45,348 nucleotides of DNA from an uncultured bacterium (GTDB taxonomy: Bacteria > Krumholzibacteriota > Krumholzibacteriia > LZORAL124-64-63). Below the pieces are notes generated by a model. The model did not search any database and was not told the origin of the DNA. It saw only the letters and a list, made by a program, of their open reading frames with translations. This document shows, piece after piece, positions 1-8,564 of the stretch. The stretch spans positions 1 through 45,348 of the forward strand of contig CALEMW010000022.1 in assembly GCA_937910695.1 (NCBI GenBank). The letters are read 5' to 3'. Each line of letters starts with the position of its first letter. Position 1 is the first letter of the stretch. The position numbers and the translations under genes were made by a program.

Positions 1-120
1 TGCCTCGTGTGAAAGATCCGGCCTCGCTCATAGCATGTTGGTAAACATATAGATGCAGCTACTTGCGGCGGACCTGTGTTCTGGGTGTGATCCCTGCCTT
101 CCGGACCCAGGGAGGTTGCA

Positions 121-1617
121 ATGATTGATCCAGGATTTTGGTTTGAAGAGTGGAGATCGTGCCCGCTGGGGCCCGGTGCCCTGAACGTCTGGGTGCTGCG
201 GCAGGACGGTCCGGCCGCACCGCTCCAGGTGCTTTCGCAGCATCTTTGGCGGGGCGGTTCGACCAGGGAGGAGCCGGCCGTCGCAGGTGCAGTTCCGCCT
301 CTGTCCCAAATCGTAACGTCCATGACGACCAGAGAGGTTCGCTGCGACGACGGTCCGCCGTTGCGCTGGACGATGCCGCTGAAGGGGCGCCGGACGGTTG
401 GAGCGGTCTCGGCGATCCTCACTGCTGAAGGGCCGTGGCGCCAAGCACAGCTCTTGTGGCTCCGTCGTTTCGCCACGCGGCTCGAATCCCTGCTCGACGG
501 ACTCCCGCCCCAGAACGAAGACGTGCGCAGCAAAGACATGCCGCAACCCACGCTCTTCTGCTGGCCGATTCCCACCCGACCGATTCGTGAAGACAGGGCG
601 AGGCTGCCGCGAGGCACCCAGGCGCTGCCCATGCCCGTGGCCGTTCCGTCGGTTCCCGACCTGATCGCCGCCTCAGTGGAGATGATCGAGTGCTGCGAGT
701 CGGCCCTGGCGGTGGCCCGCAGCGGCGTCAACGTGCTGATCCATGGCGAGAGCGGCACCGGTAAGGAGGTCCTGGCCCGGGCCGTCCACGAGGCCAGTCC
801 CAGAAGAGAGGCGCCGTTCATCGGCGTCAACTGCGCCGCCCTGCCCGAATCCCTCTTCGAGAGCGAACTCTTCGGCCACAAGGCGGGAGCCTTCACTGGC
901 GCCGGCCGCGAGAAGACAGGCCTGCTCGAGGCGGCCAACGGGGGCACGTTCTTCCTGGACGAAATCGGCGACATGCCCGTGTCCCTGCAGATCAAGCTGC
1001 TGCGTGTGATGCAGGAACGCCGCCTGCGCCGCATCGGCGACCTGCGCGACCGGGCCGTGGACGTGCGCTTTGTCGCCGCCAGCCACCGCGATCTCGACGA
1101 GGAGGTGGCCCACGGCCGCTTCCGCCTGGACCTCTACTACCGCCTGAAGGTCGTCCGTCTGGTCATCCCTCCGCTGCGCAACCGCCCCGAAGACATCGCC
1201 CCGCTGCTGGCCTATTTTCTGGGCAAGGCGGGGAAGGAGACTTTCAACTTGGGCATCGAGCACGAAGCCCTCGATGCTTTGCAGCGCTATCGGTGGCCGG
1301 GCAATGTGCGAGAGTTAGAAAACGAGGTCAGCCGTTGGCTGGCGCTCCACGGCGATGCGGACCGCATCCGCCTCGACGATCTTTCGCTGGAGGTGCGGCG
1401 GGCCCGCAATCCCTCGGTGGATCCTTCGGATCTGGGCACTTTGCGGTCCATGGACGAGGCGACGGAGATGCTCGAACGTTACTTGATCCGCAAGGCCATC
1501 AGCGCCTGTCGGGGCCGCAAATCGGATGCGGCACGGCGGCTGGGGTTGTCGCGGCAGGGGCTGTACAAGAAGATCCGGCGGTATGGGATGGTGGATCTGT
1601 TGCAGCCGGCCGTCTGA
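121..1617 (+). CDS. Sigma-54-dependent transcriptional activator (AAA+ with Fis-type HTH)
   Basis: Bacterial enhancer-binding protein that would use ATP hydrolysis to open sigma-54 promoter complexes. The 498-residue product has a Walker A GESGTGKE with Lys215, the sigma-54 contact loop GAFTGA at residues 256-261, a Walker B FFLDEIGD, an arginine-rich sensor region, WPGNVRELE, and a C-terminal Fis-like helix-turn-helix ([18 protein letters not shown]). The first ~165 residues are not a CheY receiver because no phospho-acceptor Asp pattern is visible. The stretch before residue 130 could be a divergent GAF-like sensor, which is inference. ATG at 121 is preceded by GGGAGGT. RpoN is encoded 17 kb downstream in the same window. 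The target promoters cannot be deduced. Confidence 0.93.
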   Translation: MIDPGFWFEEWRSCPLGPGALNVWVLRQDGPAAPLQVLSQHLWRGGSTREEPAVAGAVPPLSQIVTSMTTREVRCDDGPPLRWTMPLKGRRTVGAVSAILTAEGPWRQAQLLWLRRFATRLESLLDGLPPQNEDVRSKDMPQPTLFCWPIPTRPIREDRARLPRGTQALPMPVAVPSVPDLIAASVEMIECCESALAVARSGVNVLIHGESGTGKEVLARAVHEASPRREAPFIGVNCAALPESLFESELFGHKAGAFTGAGREKTGLLEAANGGTFFLDEIGDMPVSLQIKLLRVMQERRLRRIGDLRDRAVDVRFVAASHRDLDEEVAHGRFRLDLYYRLKVVRLVIPPLRNRPEDIAPLLAYFLGKAGKETFNLGIEHEALDALQRYRWPGNVRELENEVSRWLALHGDADRIRLDDLSLEVRRARNPSVDPSDLGTLRSMDEATEMLERYLIRKAISACRGRKSDAARRLGLSRQGLYKKIRRYGMVDLLQPAV

Positions 1618-1636
1618 TTCTTCATGGCCGCTGCGT

Positions 1637-1666
1637 TTGCCAAATCCGTTACCGATGAAGTATCAT
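1637..1666 (+). promoter_or_regulatory. Predicted sigma-70 promoter of the small secreted protein gene
   Basis: TTGCCA, an 18-base spacer and TATCAT, ending 40 bases before the ATG at 1706. It lies in the gap after the sigma-54 activator, so the secreted protein can be transcribed on its own. The prediction rests on consensus match only. Confidence 0.45.
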
Positions 1667-1705
1667 GATGGGTGTCTCTGACCCTATACGTGAAAGGATC
1701 ATCGG

Positions 1706-2173
1706 ATGAACAAGCGTCTGAGCCTCATGGTCACCGTCATCACCCTGGTCACCCTGTCGGCGGTTGCTGCGGCGGCGAACCCGGTGTTGAGCGTCGAACT
1801 GTCCGGTCATGGGTCCTGGGTGTTCACCCAGCCCGCCTCGGGTCTCGTGGTGCTGGAGCTTGCGGCAGACATCCCGATCTCGTTCACCTGGTCTGGTGAT
1901 GCCTCGGCGTACGGCGGCGAAGTCGTCGGCTATCGCTATGGCTGGGACCTGGTCGACCCAGGCGACCCGAACGATCCGGGTTGGACCTCGGCCGGGTTCG
2001 TTCCGGATCTGCAGGTATCCTCGCCCATGACGTTCAGCTCGGGCATCCATCGGTTGCATATCGTCGCGATGGACGACGCCGGATCAACGACGGAGGCGGG
2101 GTTCCATCTTGTCATCGTGGAGTCTGTGTCGAACAGGACGTCGACCTGGAGCGCGTTGAAGCGCAGGTTCTAG
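1706..2173 (+). CDS. Small secreted beta-sandwich protein with C-terminal TWSALK motif
   Basis: Unrecognised 155-residue exported protein. Residues 1-24 form a Sec signal peptide (basic MNKR start, hydrophobic core, AAAA before a probable cleavage ahead of NPVL). The mature part is rich in alternating hydrophobic and polar residues, with a YRYGWD...DPGDPNDPGW segment and a GIHRLHIVAMDDAG strand pair. These resemble one Ig-like or Y_Y_Y-type domain, which is inference. The chain ends in NRTSTWSALKRRF, nearly the same ending as the secreted protein at 8695-9366. AAGGA precedes the ATG. A strong hairpin follows the gene, so it looks monocistronic. No enzymatic residues are evident. Confidence 0.72.
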   Translation: MNKRLSLMVTVITLVTLSAVAAAANPVLSVELSGHGSWVFTQPASGLVVLELAADIPISFTWSGDASAYGGEVVGYRYGWDLVDPGDPNDPGWTSAGFVPDLQVSSPMTFSSGIHRLHIVAMDDAGSTTEAGFHLVIVESVSNRTSTWSALKRRF

Positions 2174-2212
2174 GCAGGCCGCTCCTAACCTGCACACCGG
2201 TCCACCTGAACA

Positions 2213-2241
2213 TGGCGCCCTCCACCGGGCGCCAGTTCTGT
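2213..2241 (+). terminator. Intrinsic terminator-like hairpin
   Basis: Perfect 8-bp stem TGGCGCCC / GGGCGCCA with a 6-base loop (TCCACC), followed by GTTCTGTT. It sits 40 bases after the small secreted gene and just ahead of lnt. A TTG start for lnt at 2241 would fall inside its tail, which argues for the ATG at 2277 instead. Confidence 0.6.
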
Positions 2242-2276
2242 TGCAGCCCGCCACCCGACGGCGTATGTTCCGCACC

Positions 2277-3863
2277 ATGAATCATCTCCATTCCGAGGCC
2301 GCTCGCGGCCCTATGTGGCTCCGAACGCCCTCGCCCTCCGCCTTCGCCGCGATCGGCGCCGGCATCATGGCCACCACCGCCATGCCCCCGTTCCAGGGCA
2401 CGGGCCTGCTCATCGTGCCCGCGTTGACCCTGCTGCTGGGCGCCCTGCGCGCGAGCCGCAGCCCGGCCCGCACGGCCTGGCTCTTCGGTGTCGTCCACCA
2501 GGCCTCGCTGCTGCACTGGCTCTACCAGCTCGGCCCCGACGCTCCCATCGCCTCGCGTACCTTGATTCCGGCCATGGCCACCGGGGCGATCGTCTACGTG
2601 TCGCTCTTCTATCTGCTCTTCGGGTGGATCTGGGGACTCGTTCGCCGCACCTTTGGCGCTCCGGTAGCCCTGGCCCTAGCGCCGCCGCTGTGGGTCGGCA
2701 TGGAGGCCCTGCGCAGCGCCGGCGAGCTGAGCTTCCCTTGGTGCTTGAGCGGCGCCGCCGTGTTGGCGACACCCTGGCTGGGGCTGGCTGCGGCCGGAGG
2801 GGAGCAGGCCCTCGGCTTCTGGGCCGTCGTCGCCGGCGCCGTGATGGCGGCCTGGTCCGCCGTCGCCGCCCGAGACATAGCCTATCGCATTCCGGCACTG
2901 GCGTTGACTGCGCTGTTGCTGGCGGCCAGCGTGGCGCTCGTGACCGGCTCGCGGTTGCCGTCGACGCCCGCCGATGCGCCGACCTTCAGCGTCGTCGCCG
3001 CCCAGGCCGACGTGTCCCTCGCCGACAAGTGGCACCGGGAGCGCCGCGATTCCACCGTCGTGCCCTACACCGCCCTGACCGCCGAGGCGGCCCGCCGCGG
3101 CGCCGACCTTGTCGTCTGGGCCGAGACGGCCGTGCCCGCCTACCTGCGTGTGGCGTCCAACCGGGTGCTGTTGGACTGGGTCTCGGCCGTGGCCGACACC
3201 AACGACGTCTATCTGTTCGCGGGCCATCCCGACGTGGAGGCGGCCCTCGACGGCAACCATCGTCGTTACAACGGGTCGTCCCTGTTCGATGCCGACGGCG
3301 TGCGCCGCGACGGCTATGCCAAGCACCACCTGCTGCCCTTCGGCGAGGTCATGCCCTTCCAGCGTCTGATCCCCGCCCTCGGGCGCCTGGATCTGGGCCA
3401 GGCGGAGTGGCGCCAAGGAGCACTTCCCGAGCCCATGGCCGTCATCGCTCACGGCGACACCCTGAACATCGCGGCGATGATCTGCTTCGAGTCCTGTCTC
3501 GCGCCGCTGTCCCGCCACGCCGCCCGGTGCGGCGCGGAGATGCTGGTGAACATCACCAACGACGGCTGGTTCGGTTTCACCGCCGGACCGATCCAGCATG
3601 CGGCCATGGCGCGGCTGCGTGCCGCGGAGACGGGCCTGCCCCTGGTGCGCTGCGCCAACAACGGCCTGAGTTTCGTCACCGATGCACGAGGGAAGGTGCT
3701 CGACGAAGCCATGCTCGGACAGCGGCGCATCGTGATCGCCGACGTGACGCCGGGCGCCGGTGCTACGACCTACGTCCGCTACGGGACCCAGCCGTTGCTT
3801 GTGCTGCTGCTGGTCTGGTCGGCGGGCGTGGCCGTCGTCGCGGGGAGGAAGCGTCGTGGATAG
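2277..3863 (+). CDS. lnt: Apolipoprotein N-acyltransferase
   Basis: Transfers an acyl chain from phospholipid to the N-terminal diacylglyceryl-cysteine of lipoproteins at the periplasmic face of the inner membrane. The N-terminal third is a run of hydrophobic helices, followed by a nitrilase-like domain and a final C-terminal membrane segment. With the ATG at 2277 (528 residues) the catalytic triad is Glu283 (VVWAETAVP), Lys349 (YAKHHLLPFGE) and Cys403 (MICFESC), with the family motif NITNDGWFG after it. Other possible starts are TTG 2241 and ATG 2265; none has a convincing ribosome-binding site. It overlaps the following Nudix gene by 8 bases, so the two are probably translationally coupled. 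Confidence 0.95.
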   Translation: MNHLHSEAARGPMWLRTPSPSAFAAIGAGIMATTAMPPFQGTGLLIVPALTLLLGALRASRSPARTAWLFGVVHQASLLHWLYQLGPDAPIASRTLIPAMATGAIVYVSLFYLLFGWIWGLVRRTFGAPVALALAPPLWVGMEALRSAGELSFPWCLSGAAVLATPWLGLAAAGGEQALGFWAVVAGAVMAAWSAVAARDIAYRIPALALTALLLAASVALVTGSRLPSTPADAPTFSVVAAQADVSLADKWHRERRDSTVVPYTALTAEAARRGADLVVWAETAVPAYLRVASNRVLLDWVSAVADTNDVYLFAGHPDVEAALDGNHRRYNGSSLFDADGVRRDGYAKHHLLPFGEVMPFQRLIPALGRLDLGQAEWRQGALPEPMAVIAHGDTLNIAAMICFESCLAPLSRHAARCGAEMLVNITNDGWFGFTAGPIQHAAMARLRAAETGLPLVRCANNGLSFVTDARGKVLDEAMLGQRRIVIADVTPGAGATTYVRYGTQPLLVLLLVWSAGVAVVAGRKRRG

Positions 3864-4383
3864 ACTGCGCCACGCCTACCCGCTGTGCCCCCAGTGCGGT
3901 GCGGCCATGGGCCGTCGCGAGGAAGGCGGCGTGCCGCGGCCGGTCTGCCCGGCCTGCGGCTTCATCCAGTACCTGAATCCGTCGCCCGCCGCTGCGGTCA
4001 TCCTGCGCCGCGGCGACGAGGTCTGCCTGGTGAAGCGCAAGTTCCCGCCCAAAGCCGGCCAGTGGACCCTGCCCGCCGGCTTCCTCGAGTACGACGAGGA
4101 CGTGGCCGAGGCCGCCGCCCGCGAAGCCCTCGAGGAGACGGGCCTGGAGGTGCGCATCACCGGCCAGCACGCGGCCCTCAGCGGCATGCTGCCGCCGGAC
4201 CGGCCCGTGCTGTTGATCGTGTTCCACGGCGAGGTGATCGGGGGCGAGCTGCAGGCCGGCGACGACGCCGCCGAGGCGGGCTGGTTCGCCCTGGACGACC
4301 TGCCCGGTCCCATCGCATTCTCCACCCACCGTCGGGTCCTGCGCGACCTCGGCGCCCGCGATGTTTCCAAGGAGCCCTCATGA
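3856..4383 (+). CDS. Zinc-ribbon Nudix hydrolase
   Basis: Hydrolyses nucleoside-diphosphate-linked substrates, as Nudix enzymes do; the exact substrate is unknown. The 175-residue protein begins with a zinc ribbon (Cys11, Cys14, Cys31, Cys34), the arrangement found before the Nudix domain in NADH-pyrophosphatase-type enzymes. A complete Nudix box lies at residues 75-97 (G-x5-E-x7-REALEETGL). The GTG start at 3856 is chosen because GGGGAGGAAG lies just upstream and the start overlaps the lnt stop. A longer in-frame reading from 3760 would run through lnt and is not supported. The stop overlaps the purN start in an ATGA arrangement. The metabolic link to lnt and purN is not obvious. Confidence 0.9.
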   Translation: MDRLRHAYPLCPQCGAAMGRREEGGVPRPVCPACGFIQYLNPSPAAAVILRRGDEVCLVKRKFPPKAGQWTLPAGFLEYDEDVAEAAAREALEETGLEVRITGQHAALSGMLPPDRPVLLIVFHGEVIGGELQAGDDAAEAGWFALDDLPGPIAFSTHRRVLRDLGARDVSKEPS

Positions 4384-4985
4384 CCGACCGCGTTCGCACC
4401 GCCGTGCTGCTCTCGGGCAGCGGCCGGACCCTCGAAAACTTCATGACCCGGATCGAGGAGGGGGAGCTGCCCCTGGAGATCGTGGCGGTCATCTCCTCGC
4501 GGACCGACGTGCGCGGCGTCGAGCTGGCCGCCAACGCCGGACTGAACACGGCCATTTTCCAGCGTCGCGATTTCCCCAGCAGGATGGTCCACAACTTCGT
4601 CCAGAACACCTGGCTGATGGAGCAGCGCCCCGAGCTGATCCTGCTCTGCGGCTACCTCAGCTACTACCAGCGTCCCGACGGCTTCGACGGCCCCGTCCTG
4701 AACATCCACCCCGCCCTGTTGCCCAGGTTCGGCGGCAAGGGCATGTACGGCGACCACGTCCACCGCGCCGTGCTCGAGGCGGGGGAGACCGAGAGCGGCT
4801 GCACCGTCCATCACGTCACCGAGGTCTACGACGCCGGGGCGATCATCGCCCAGCAGAAGGTCTGGGTGCTGCCCGACGACGATCCGCACACCCTCGCGGC
4901 GCGCGTGTTCGCCGCCGAGTGCGAGCTGTATCCCCGGGTCGTGCGGGAGATCGCCGAGGCAATCCTCGATAGCCGATCGGGATAG
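4380..4985 (+). CDS. purN: Phosphoribosylglycinamide formyltransferase
   Basis: Uses 10-formyl-tetrahydrofolate to formylate GAR in purine synthesis, in the cytoplasm. The 201-residue length is typical. It shows the phosphate-binding LLSGSGRTLENF near the N-terminus, catalytic Asn108 and His110 in NIHPALLP, and catalytic Asp151 in HHVTEVYDAGAII. The start ATG overlaps the Nudix stop (ATGA). No other purine gene is adjacent. The last two sense codons and the stop lie inside the left arm of a long inverted repeat that begins at 4977, so the mRNA 3' end is probably set by that structure. Confidence 0.95.
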   Translation: MTDRVRTAVLLSGSGRTLENFMTRIEEGELPLEIVAVISSRTDVRGVELAANAGLNTAIFQRRDFPSRMVHNFVQNTWLMEQRPELILLCGYLSYYQRPDGFDGPVLNIHPALLPRFGGKGMYGDHVHRAVLEAGETESGCTVHHVTEVYDAGAIIAQQKVWVLPDDDPHTLAARVFAAECELYPRVVREIAEAILDSRSG

Positions 4986-5124
4986 GGTCTTGGGGGGGCG
5001 GTCCAGGGGGACGGCTCCGCGGGACATCCTGTCCCGCTCCGCCTCGCCTTCACTGCGCTCCCGGCCTCCTTGCCTCCCGCTTGTTCAGGAGCCCCCTGGA
5101 CCGCCCCCCAAGACCCTATCCCGA
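4977..5124 (-). repeat. Nested inverted-repeat element A (at purN 3' end)
   Basis: Outer arms 4977-5010 and 5092-5124 are complementary over about 33 bp, with one G-run length difference. The left arm covers the last purN codons and the stop. Inside is a small hairpin, GCGGGACA-TCC-TGTCCCGC, at 5019-5037. Read on the minus strand the inner segment carries GGCGAGGCGGAG and CGGGAGCGCAG, then the hairpin capped ACAGGATGT. It resembles element D at 5224-5370 in opposite orientation. Possible roles are terminator, mRNA 3'-end protection, or a mobile REP-like repeat. Confidence 0.8.
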
Positions 5125-5223
5125 CCTCCCACTGAGGATGGCCGCCGTTCTGCCCCACGACAAGGGTCTCCACGAGGGCACGACCATGCTGAATCCTACG
5201 TGCCGGGAGAGCTGTGGGTTGGT

Positions 5224-5370
5224 GGGGTCGTCGGGGTGAAGGCACCCCTCCGGGGGGCTCTGGAGGCCTGTGGAGCCAGGAGGGCGGAACAGGCCGGAAG
5301 GCAGAAGGGGCGGCACACGGATGTGCCGCCCCTTCGTCCCCCGGAGGGGTGCCTTCATCCCGACGATCCC
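5224..5370 (+). repeat. Nested inverted-repeat element D (at nfnB 3' end)
   Basis: Outer arms 5224-5256 and 5338-5370 are complementary over 33 positions, with only two G-T wobble mismatches. The right arm ends on the first base of the stop codon of the convergent minus-strand gene. A 13-bp inner hairpin (5305-5317 with 5322-5334, loop CGGA) is capped ACACGGATGT, matching the ACAGGATGT cap of element A read on the other strand. The rest of the purN-nfnB gap (5125-5223) shows no gene or strong structure. Confidence 0.8.
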
Positions 5371-6812
5371 TACTCCACGGTACAGCTCCCCGTCATCAGG
5401 AAGTTGTGCATCGCGTTCGCCGCCATGCGCCCCGCCCCCATGGCGAGGATCACCGTAGCCCCACCGGTGACGATGTCGCCGCCGGCGAAGACGTCGGGCC
5501 AGGTCACCGACTGCATCGTGTTTTCATCCACGATGATGGTGTCCTTGCGCGGGTCGCGCTGCAGTTCGGGCACGTCGGCGGTCAGCAGCGGGTTGGGCCC
5601 CTGGCCGATGGCGATCACGACGGTGTCGACCTCGAAGATCTTGGTCTTGCCTTCGATGGGCACCGGACGACGGCGTCCGCTGGCGTCGGGCTCGCCCAGT
5701 TCCATCTGCTGGCACTCGATGCCGCACACCGTACCGGTGCCGTCGTCGAGGATGCGCAGGGGGGAGTGCAGGAGGTTGAACTCCACGCCTTCCTGTTCGG
5801 CGTGATGGATCTCCTCCTGACGGGCGGGCATCTCCAGGCGGCTGCGCCGGTAGATCAGGTAGACCTTCTTCGGGTCCAGACGCTTGGACGTGCGGGCCGA
5901 ATCCATGGCCGTGTTGCCGGCGCCGATCACGGCGATGCGCTTGATGTCCTTGACCGGGGTGTCGGTCTCGGGGAAGCGCCAGGCGCCCATCAGGTTCACA
6001 CGGGTCAGGAACTCGTTGGCGCTGTACACGCCGTTGAGGTTTTCCCCTGGGATGTTCAGGAACCAGGGCAGGCCCGCGCCGGTGGCGATGAAGGTGGCGT
6101 CGAAGCGCTCGCGGATCGAGGCCAGCGGCTCCGCCTTACCGACCGGATAGTTCATGACGAACTTCACGCCCATGTCCTTCAGCCCCTCGATCTCGCGCAC
6201 GAGGATCGCCTTGGGCATGCGGAACTCGGGGATGCCGTAGAAGAGCACGCCGCCGGGCTTGTGCAGGGCCTCGAACACCGTTACGTCGTGACCCTTCTGG
6301 ATCAGATCGCTGGCGGCGGTCAGGCCGGCGGGGCCCGAGCCGATGACCGCGACCTTCTTGCCGGTCGGGGCGTCGCACTTGGGCGTGATGTTCAGGTTGT
6401 GTTCCATGGCGTAGTCGCCGAGGAAGCGCTCCACACGGCCCACGCCGCCGGGCTCGCGGCCCTTGTCCGGCTTGTTCAGGTTGCAGACCAGCTCGCACTG
6501 GTCCTCCTGGGGGCATACCCGACCGCAGATCGCCGGCAGGAAGTTGGTCTCCTTGATCTTGCGCAGGGCGTCTTCGTACTTCTGTTCGCCGACCAGACGC
6601 ATGAACGCCGGGATGTCGACGCCCACCGGGCAGCCAGCCTGGCAGGGCTTCGCGACACACTGGATGCAGCGCTGGGCCTCGGTGGTCGCTTCATCTTCTG
6701 AGTAGCCCAGCGGGACTTCCTCGAAGTTGTAGATGCGTTCCTCCGGCGCCTGCTCGCGCATGGGGGTCTTGGTCTTGTCCTTGTTGAACTTGTAGCTAGG
6801 CTTGTCGGCCAT
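5370..6812 (-). CDS. NfnB-like / glutamate-synthase-small-chain-like flavoprotein
   Basis: FAD and iron-sulfur oxidoreductase of the GltD family, 480 residues. N-terminal cysteines Cys49, Cys52, Cys57, Cys61 and Cys96, Cys100, Cys106, Cys110 fit two [4Fe-4S] clusters. VIGSGPAGLTAASDL is the FAD Rossmann motif and VIGAGNTAMDSARTS the NADPH one. Its immediate upstream partner (12-base gap) is an NfnA/SudB-like subunit, so the pair fits NfnAB, the NADH-dependent reduced ferredoxin:NADP oxidoreductase. GltD of glutamate synthase is less likely because no large glutamate synthase subunit is nearby. Annotation pipelines may call it GltA or GltD. The start ATG is preceded by AAGGGGGGA. The stop abuts repeat element D. 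Confidence 0.88.
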   Translation of the reverse strand: MADKPSYKFNKDKTKTPMREQAPEERIYNFEEVPLGYSEDEATTEAQRCIQCVAKPCQAGCPVGVDIPAFMRLVGEQKYEDALRKIKETNFLPAICGRVCPQEDQCELVCNLNKPDKGREPGGVGRVERFLGDYAMEHNLNITPKCDAPTGKKVAVIGSGPAGLTAASDLIQKGHDVTVFEALHKPGGVLFYGIPEFRMPKAILVREIEGLKDMGVKFVMNYPVGKAEPLASIRERFDATFIATGAGLPWFLNIPGENLNGVYSANEFLTRVNLMGAWRFPETDTPVKDIKRIAVIGAGNTAMDSARTSKRLDPKKVYLIYRRSRLEMPARQEEIHHAEQEGVEFNLLHSPLRILDDGTGTVCGIECQQMELGEPDASGRRRPVPIEGKTKIFEVDTVVIAIGQGPNPLLTADVPELQRDPRKDTIIVDENTMQSVTWPDVFAGGDIVTGGATVILAMGAGRMAANAMHNFLMTGSCTVE

Positions 6813-6824
6813 GTCGATCCCCCC

Positions 6825-7715
6825 TTACTGGTCCTGTTTGGCGTGGTTTTCGGCGATCAGGGCGTCGGCGGCCTCGTCGATCCGGCACACGTGGTTGGCG
6901 CGCTCGAGGGAGCGGGCCTCTTCGGGCTTGTAGTAGGACAGGCGCTGCATGAGCTCGTCGAAGTCGGTCTTGTGACCGTCGAACTCGGGACCCTCCACAC
7001 AAGCGAAGCGGGTCTTGCCGTCCACCGTCACGCGGCAGGCGCCGCACATGCCGGTGCCGTCGACCATGATCGGGTTGAGCGAGGCCAGGGTCTTGATGCC
7101 GTGGGGTTCGGTGGTCTTGCACACGAACTTCATCATGATGACCGGACCGATGCACACGCACTCGTCGATGTGCACGCCGTCGGCGACCAGCGACTCGATG
7201 GCGTCGGTCACGAGGCCCTCGCGGCCGTAGCTGCCGTCGTCGGTGGTGATGATCAGCTCGTCGCTGACGGCCTTGACCTCGTCCTCGAGGATCAGCAGGG
7301 CCTTCGTCCGCGCGCCGAGGATGGTGATCACCTTGTGGCCGGCCTCCTTCATGGCCGTGGCCATGGGCCAGACCACCGCGTTGCCGATGCCGCCGCCCAC
7401 GCAGAGGATCGTCTTGCGACCCTCGGGGATCTCGGTGGCCTTGCCCAGGGGACCGGCCAGGTCGAGGATCTCGTCGCCGACGTTCAGGGCGTTGAGATCG
7501 CGGGTCGTCTTGCCCACTTCCTGGGCCACGATGGTGATGGTGCCCTTTACGACATCGCGGTGGGCGATGGTCAGGGGGATCCGCTCGCCGTCGTCGTGGA
7601 CGCGCAGAATGATGAACTGGCCGGCTCGCCCGCGGCGGGCGATGTGCTCGGCCTCGATTTCGAACAGCATGGTCTTGTCTGCCAGGAGCCTGGCGGCGAC
7701 GATCTTGTTGGCCAC
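6825..7715 (-). CDS. NfnA-like ferredoxin-NADP reductase subunit (FAD, 2Fe-2S)
   Basis: Member of the sulfide/dihydroorotate-dehydrogenase electron-transfer family, 296 residues, probably the small NfnA subunit that pairs with the next gene. It has an N-terminal FAD-binding barrel with RIPLTI, an NAD-binding motif CVGGGIGNAVVWPMA, and a C-terminal iron-sulfur motif VDGTGMCGACRV...FAC with Asp219, Cys224, Cys227 and Cys239. Asp plus three Cys is the NfnA pattern. The GTG at 7715 is chosen because AAGGAGAGGTGAC lies directly before it; the reading frame stays open further upstream (to 7844) without homology. The intergenic region to folE is divergent. Electron bifurcation itself is inferred from family and pairing, not shown. 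Confidence 0.88.
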   Translation of the reverse strand: MANKIVAARLLADKTMLFEIEAEHIARRGRAGQFIILRVHDDGERIPLTIAHRDVVKGTITIVAQEVGKTTRDLNALNVGDEILDLAGPLGKATEIPEGRKTILCVGGGIGNAVVWPMATAMKEAGHKVITILGARTKALLILEDEVKAVSDELIITTDDGSYGREGLVTDAIESLVADGVHIDECVCIGPVIMMKFVCKTTEPHGIKTLASLNPIMVDGTGMCGACRVTVDGKTRFACVEGPEFDGHKTDFDELMQRLSYYKPEEARSLERANHVCRIDEAADALIAENHAKQDQ

Positions 7716-7915
7716 GTCACCTCTCCTTGATCGCTGGTGCACCTTGGACCCCGAAAGAAGAGTTCGTGGGTCCTCAAATGAAATCTCACGATCAAATGTC
7801 GTCGCCGGGCGTGGGGAAATCAAGGCGGGGCGGGGGAGTTTCACCCGAAATTCCGGCTGAAAACCATATTCAGGTAACGAGTTGCGATGGAAGGTGATTC
7901 CCGGCTCCGATCGCC

Positions 7916-7944
7916 TTGACCGCGACCCGAGTCGTTCTTATGGT
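7916..7944 (+). promoter_or_regulatory. Predicted sigma-70 promoter of folE
   Basis: TTGACC, a 17-base spacer and TATGGT, about 60 bases upstream of the folE ATG at 8006. It is the best -35/-10 pair in the nfnA-folE divergent gap (7716-8005), where I see no other gene. Confidence 0.5.
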
Positions 7945-8005
7945 GGGGGGCCAGTCCCGACACCCACGGCCCCGGCCGCGACATAGAATCCGCGTGGAGG
8001 AATCC

Positions 8006-8560
8006 ATGGAGAAGCTGATCCACAGCCTGCTCGAGCACATCGGCGAAGATCCCGAGCGCGAGGGTCTGCTCAAAACACCCGAGCGCGTATCCCGCGCCTG
8101 GCAAGACGTGACCAAGGGGTACCATGAAGATCCCAACGCCATGGTCCAGAAGGCGTTGTTCGAGGCCGAAGGCCACGAAATGATTCTGATCAACGACATC
8201 GATTTCTACAGCATGTGCGAGCACCACCTGCTGCCGTTCTTCGGCAAGGCTCACGTCGCCTATATCCCCGGCAAGAAAATCGTCGGCTTGTCGAAGGTCG
8301 CCCGCGTCGTCGAGGTCTTCGCCTGCCGCCTCCAGGTCCAGGAGCGCATGACCGCCCAGATCGCCAGGTGCCTCATGGAGAACCTCGATGCACAAGGTGT
8401 CGCCGTCGTGCTCCACGCCCAGCACCTCTGCATGATGATGCGCGGCATCAAGAAGCAGAACTCCTTCGCGGTGACCTCCGAGATGCTCGGAGTCTTCAAG
8501 GACGACTCCAAGACGCGCGCGGAGTTCCTGACGCTCATCCAGGAGAAGCCCTGGAATTAG
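8006..8560 (+). CDS. folE: GTP cyclohydrolase I
   Basis: Converts GTP to 7,8-dihydroneopterin triphosphate, the first step to folate or other pterins. The 184-residue product has the zinc ligands Cys71 and His74 in [11 protein letters not shown] and Cys142 in HLCMMMRG, plus the conserved GLLKTPERV and IGLSK-like ([11 protein letters not shown]) segments. The ATG at 8006 is selected over an upstream in-frame ATG (7916) because GTGGAGG lies just ahead and the protein then starts where the family does. It is transcribed divergently from nfnAB and ends four bases before inverted-repeat element B. Transcription appears monocistronic. Confidence 0.96.
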   Translation: MEKLIHSLLEHIGEDPEREGLLKTPERVSRAWQDVTKGYHEDPNAMVQKALFEAEGHEMILINDIDFYSMCEHHLLPFFGKAHVAYIPGKKIVGLSKVARVVEVFACRLQVQERMTAQIARCLMENLDAQGVAVVLHAQHLCMMMRGIKKQNSFAVTSEMLGVFKDDSKTRAEFLTLIQEKPWN

Positions 8561-8564
8561 TCCG

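Noticed and set aside
3760..3855. Longer N-terminus for the Nudix hydrolase
   Set aside because: The upstream frame runs inside lnt, lacks family residues, and a strong GGGGAGGAAG site points to the GTG at 3856.
4977..5370. Insertion sequence or MITE in the purN-nfnB gap
   Set aside because: No transposase, no flanking direct repeats that I could find, and the terminal arms differ between copies, unlike transposon ends. Kept as an unexplained repeat class instead.
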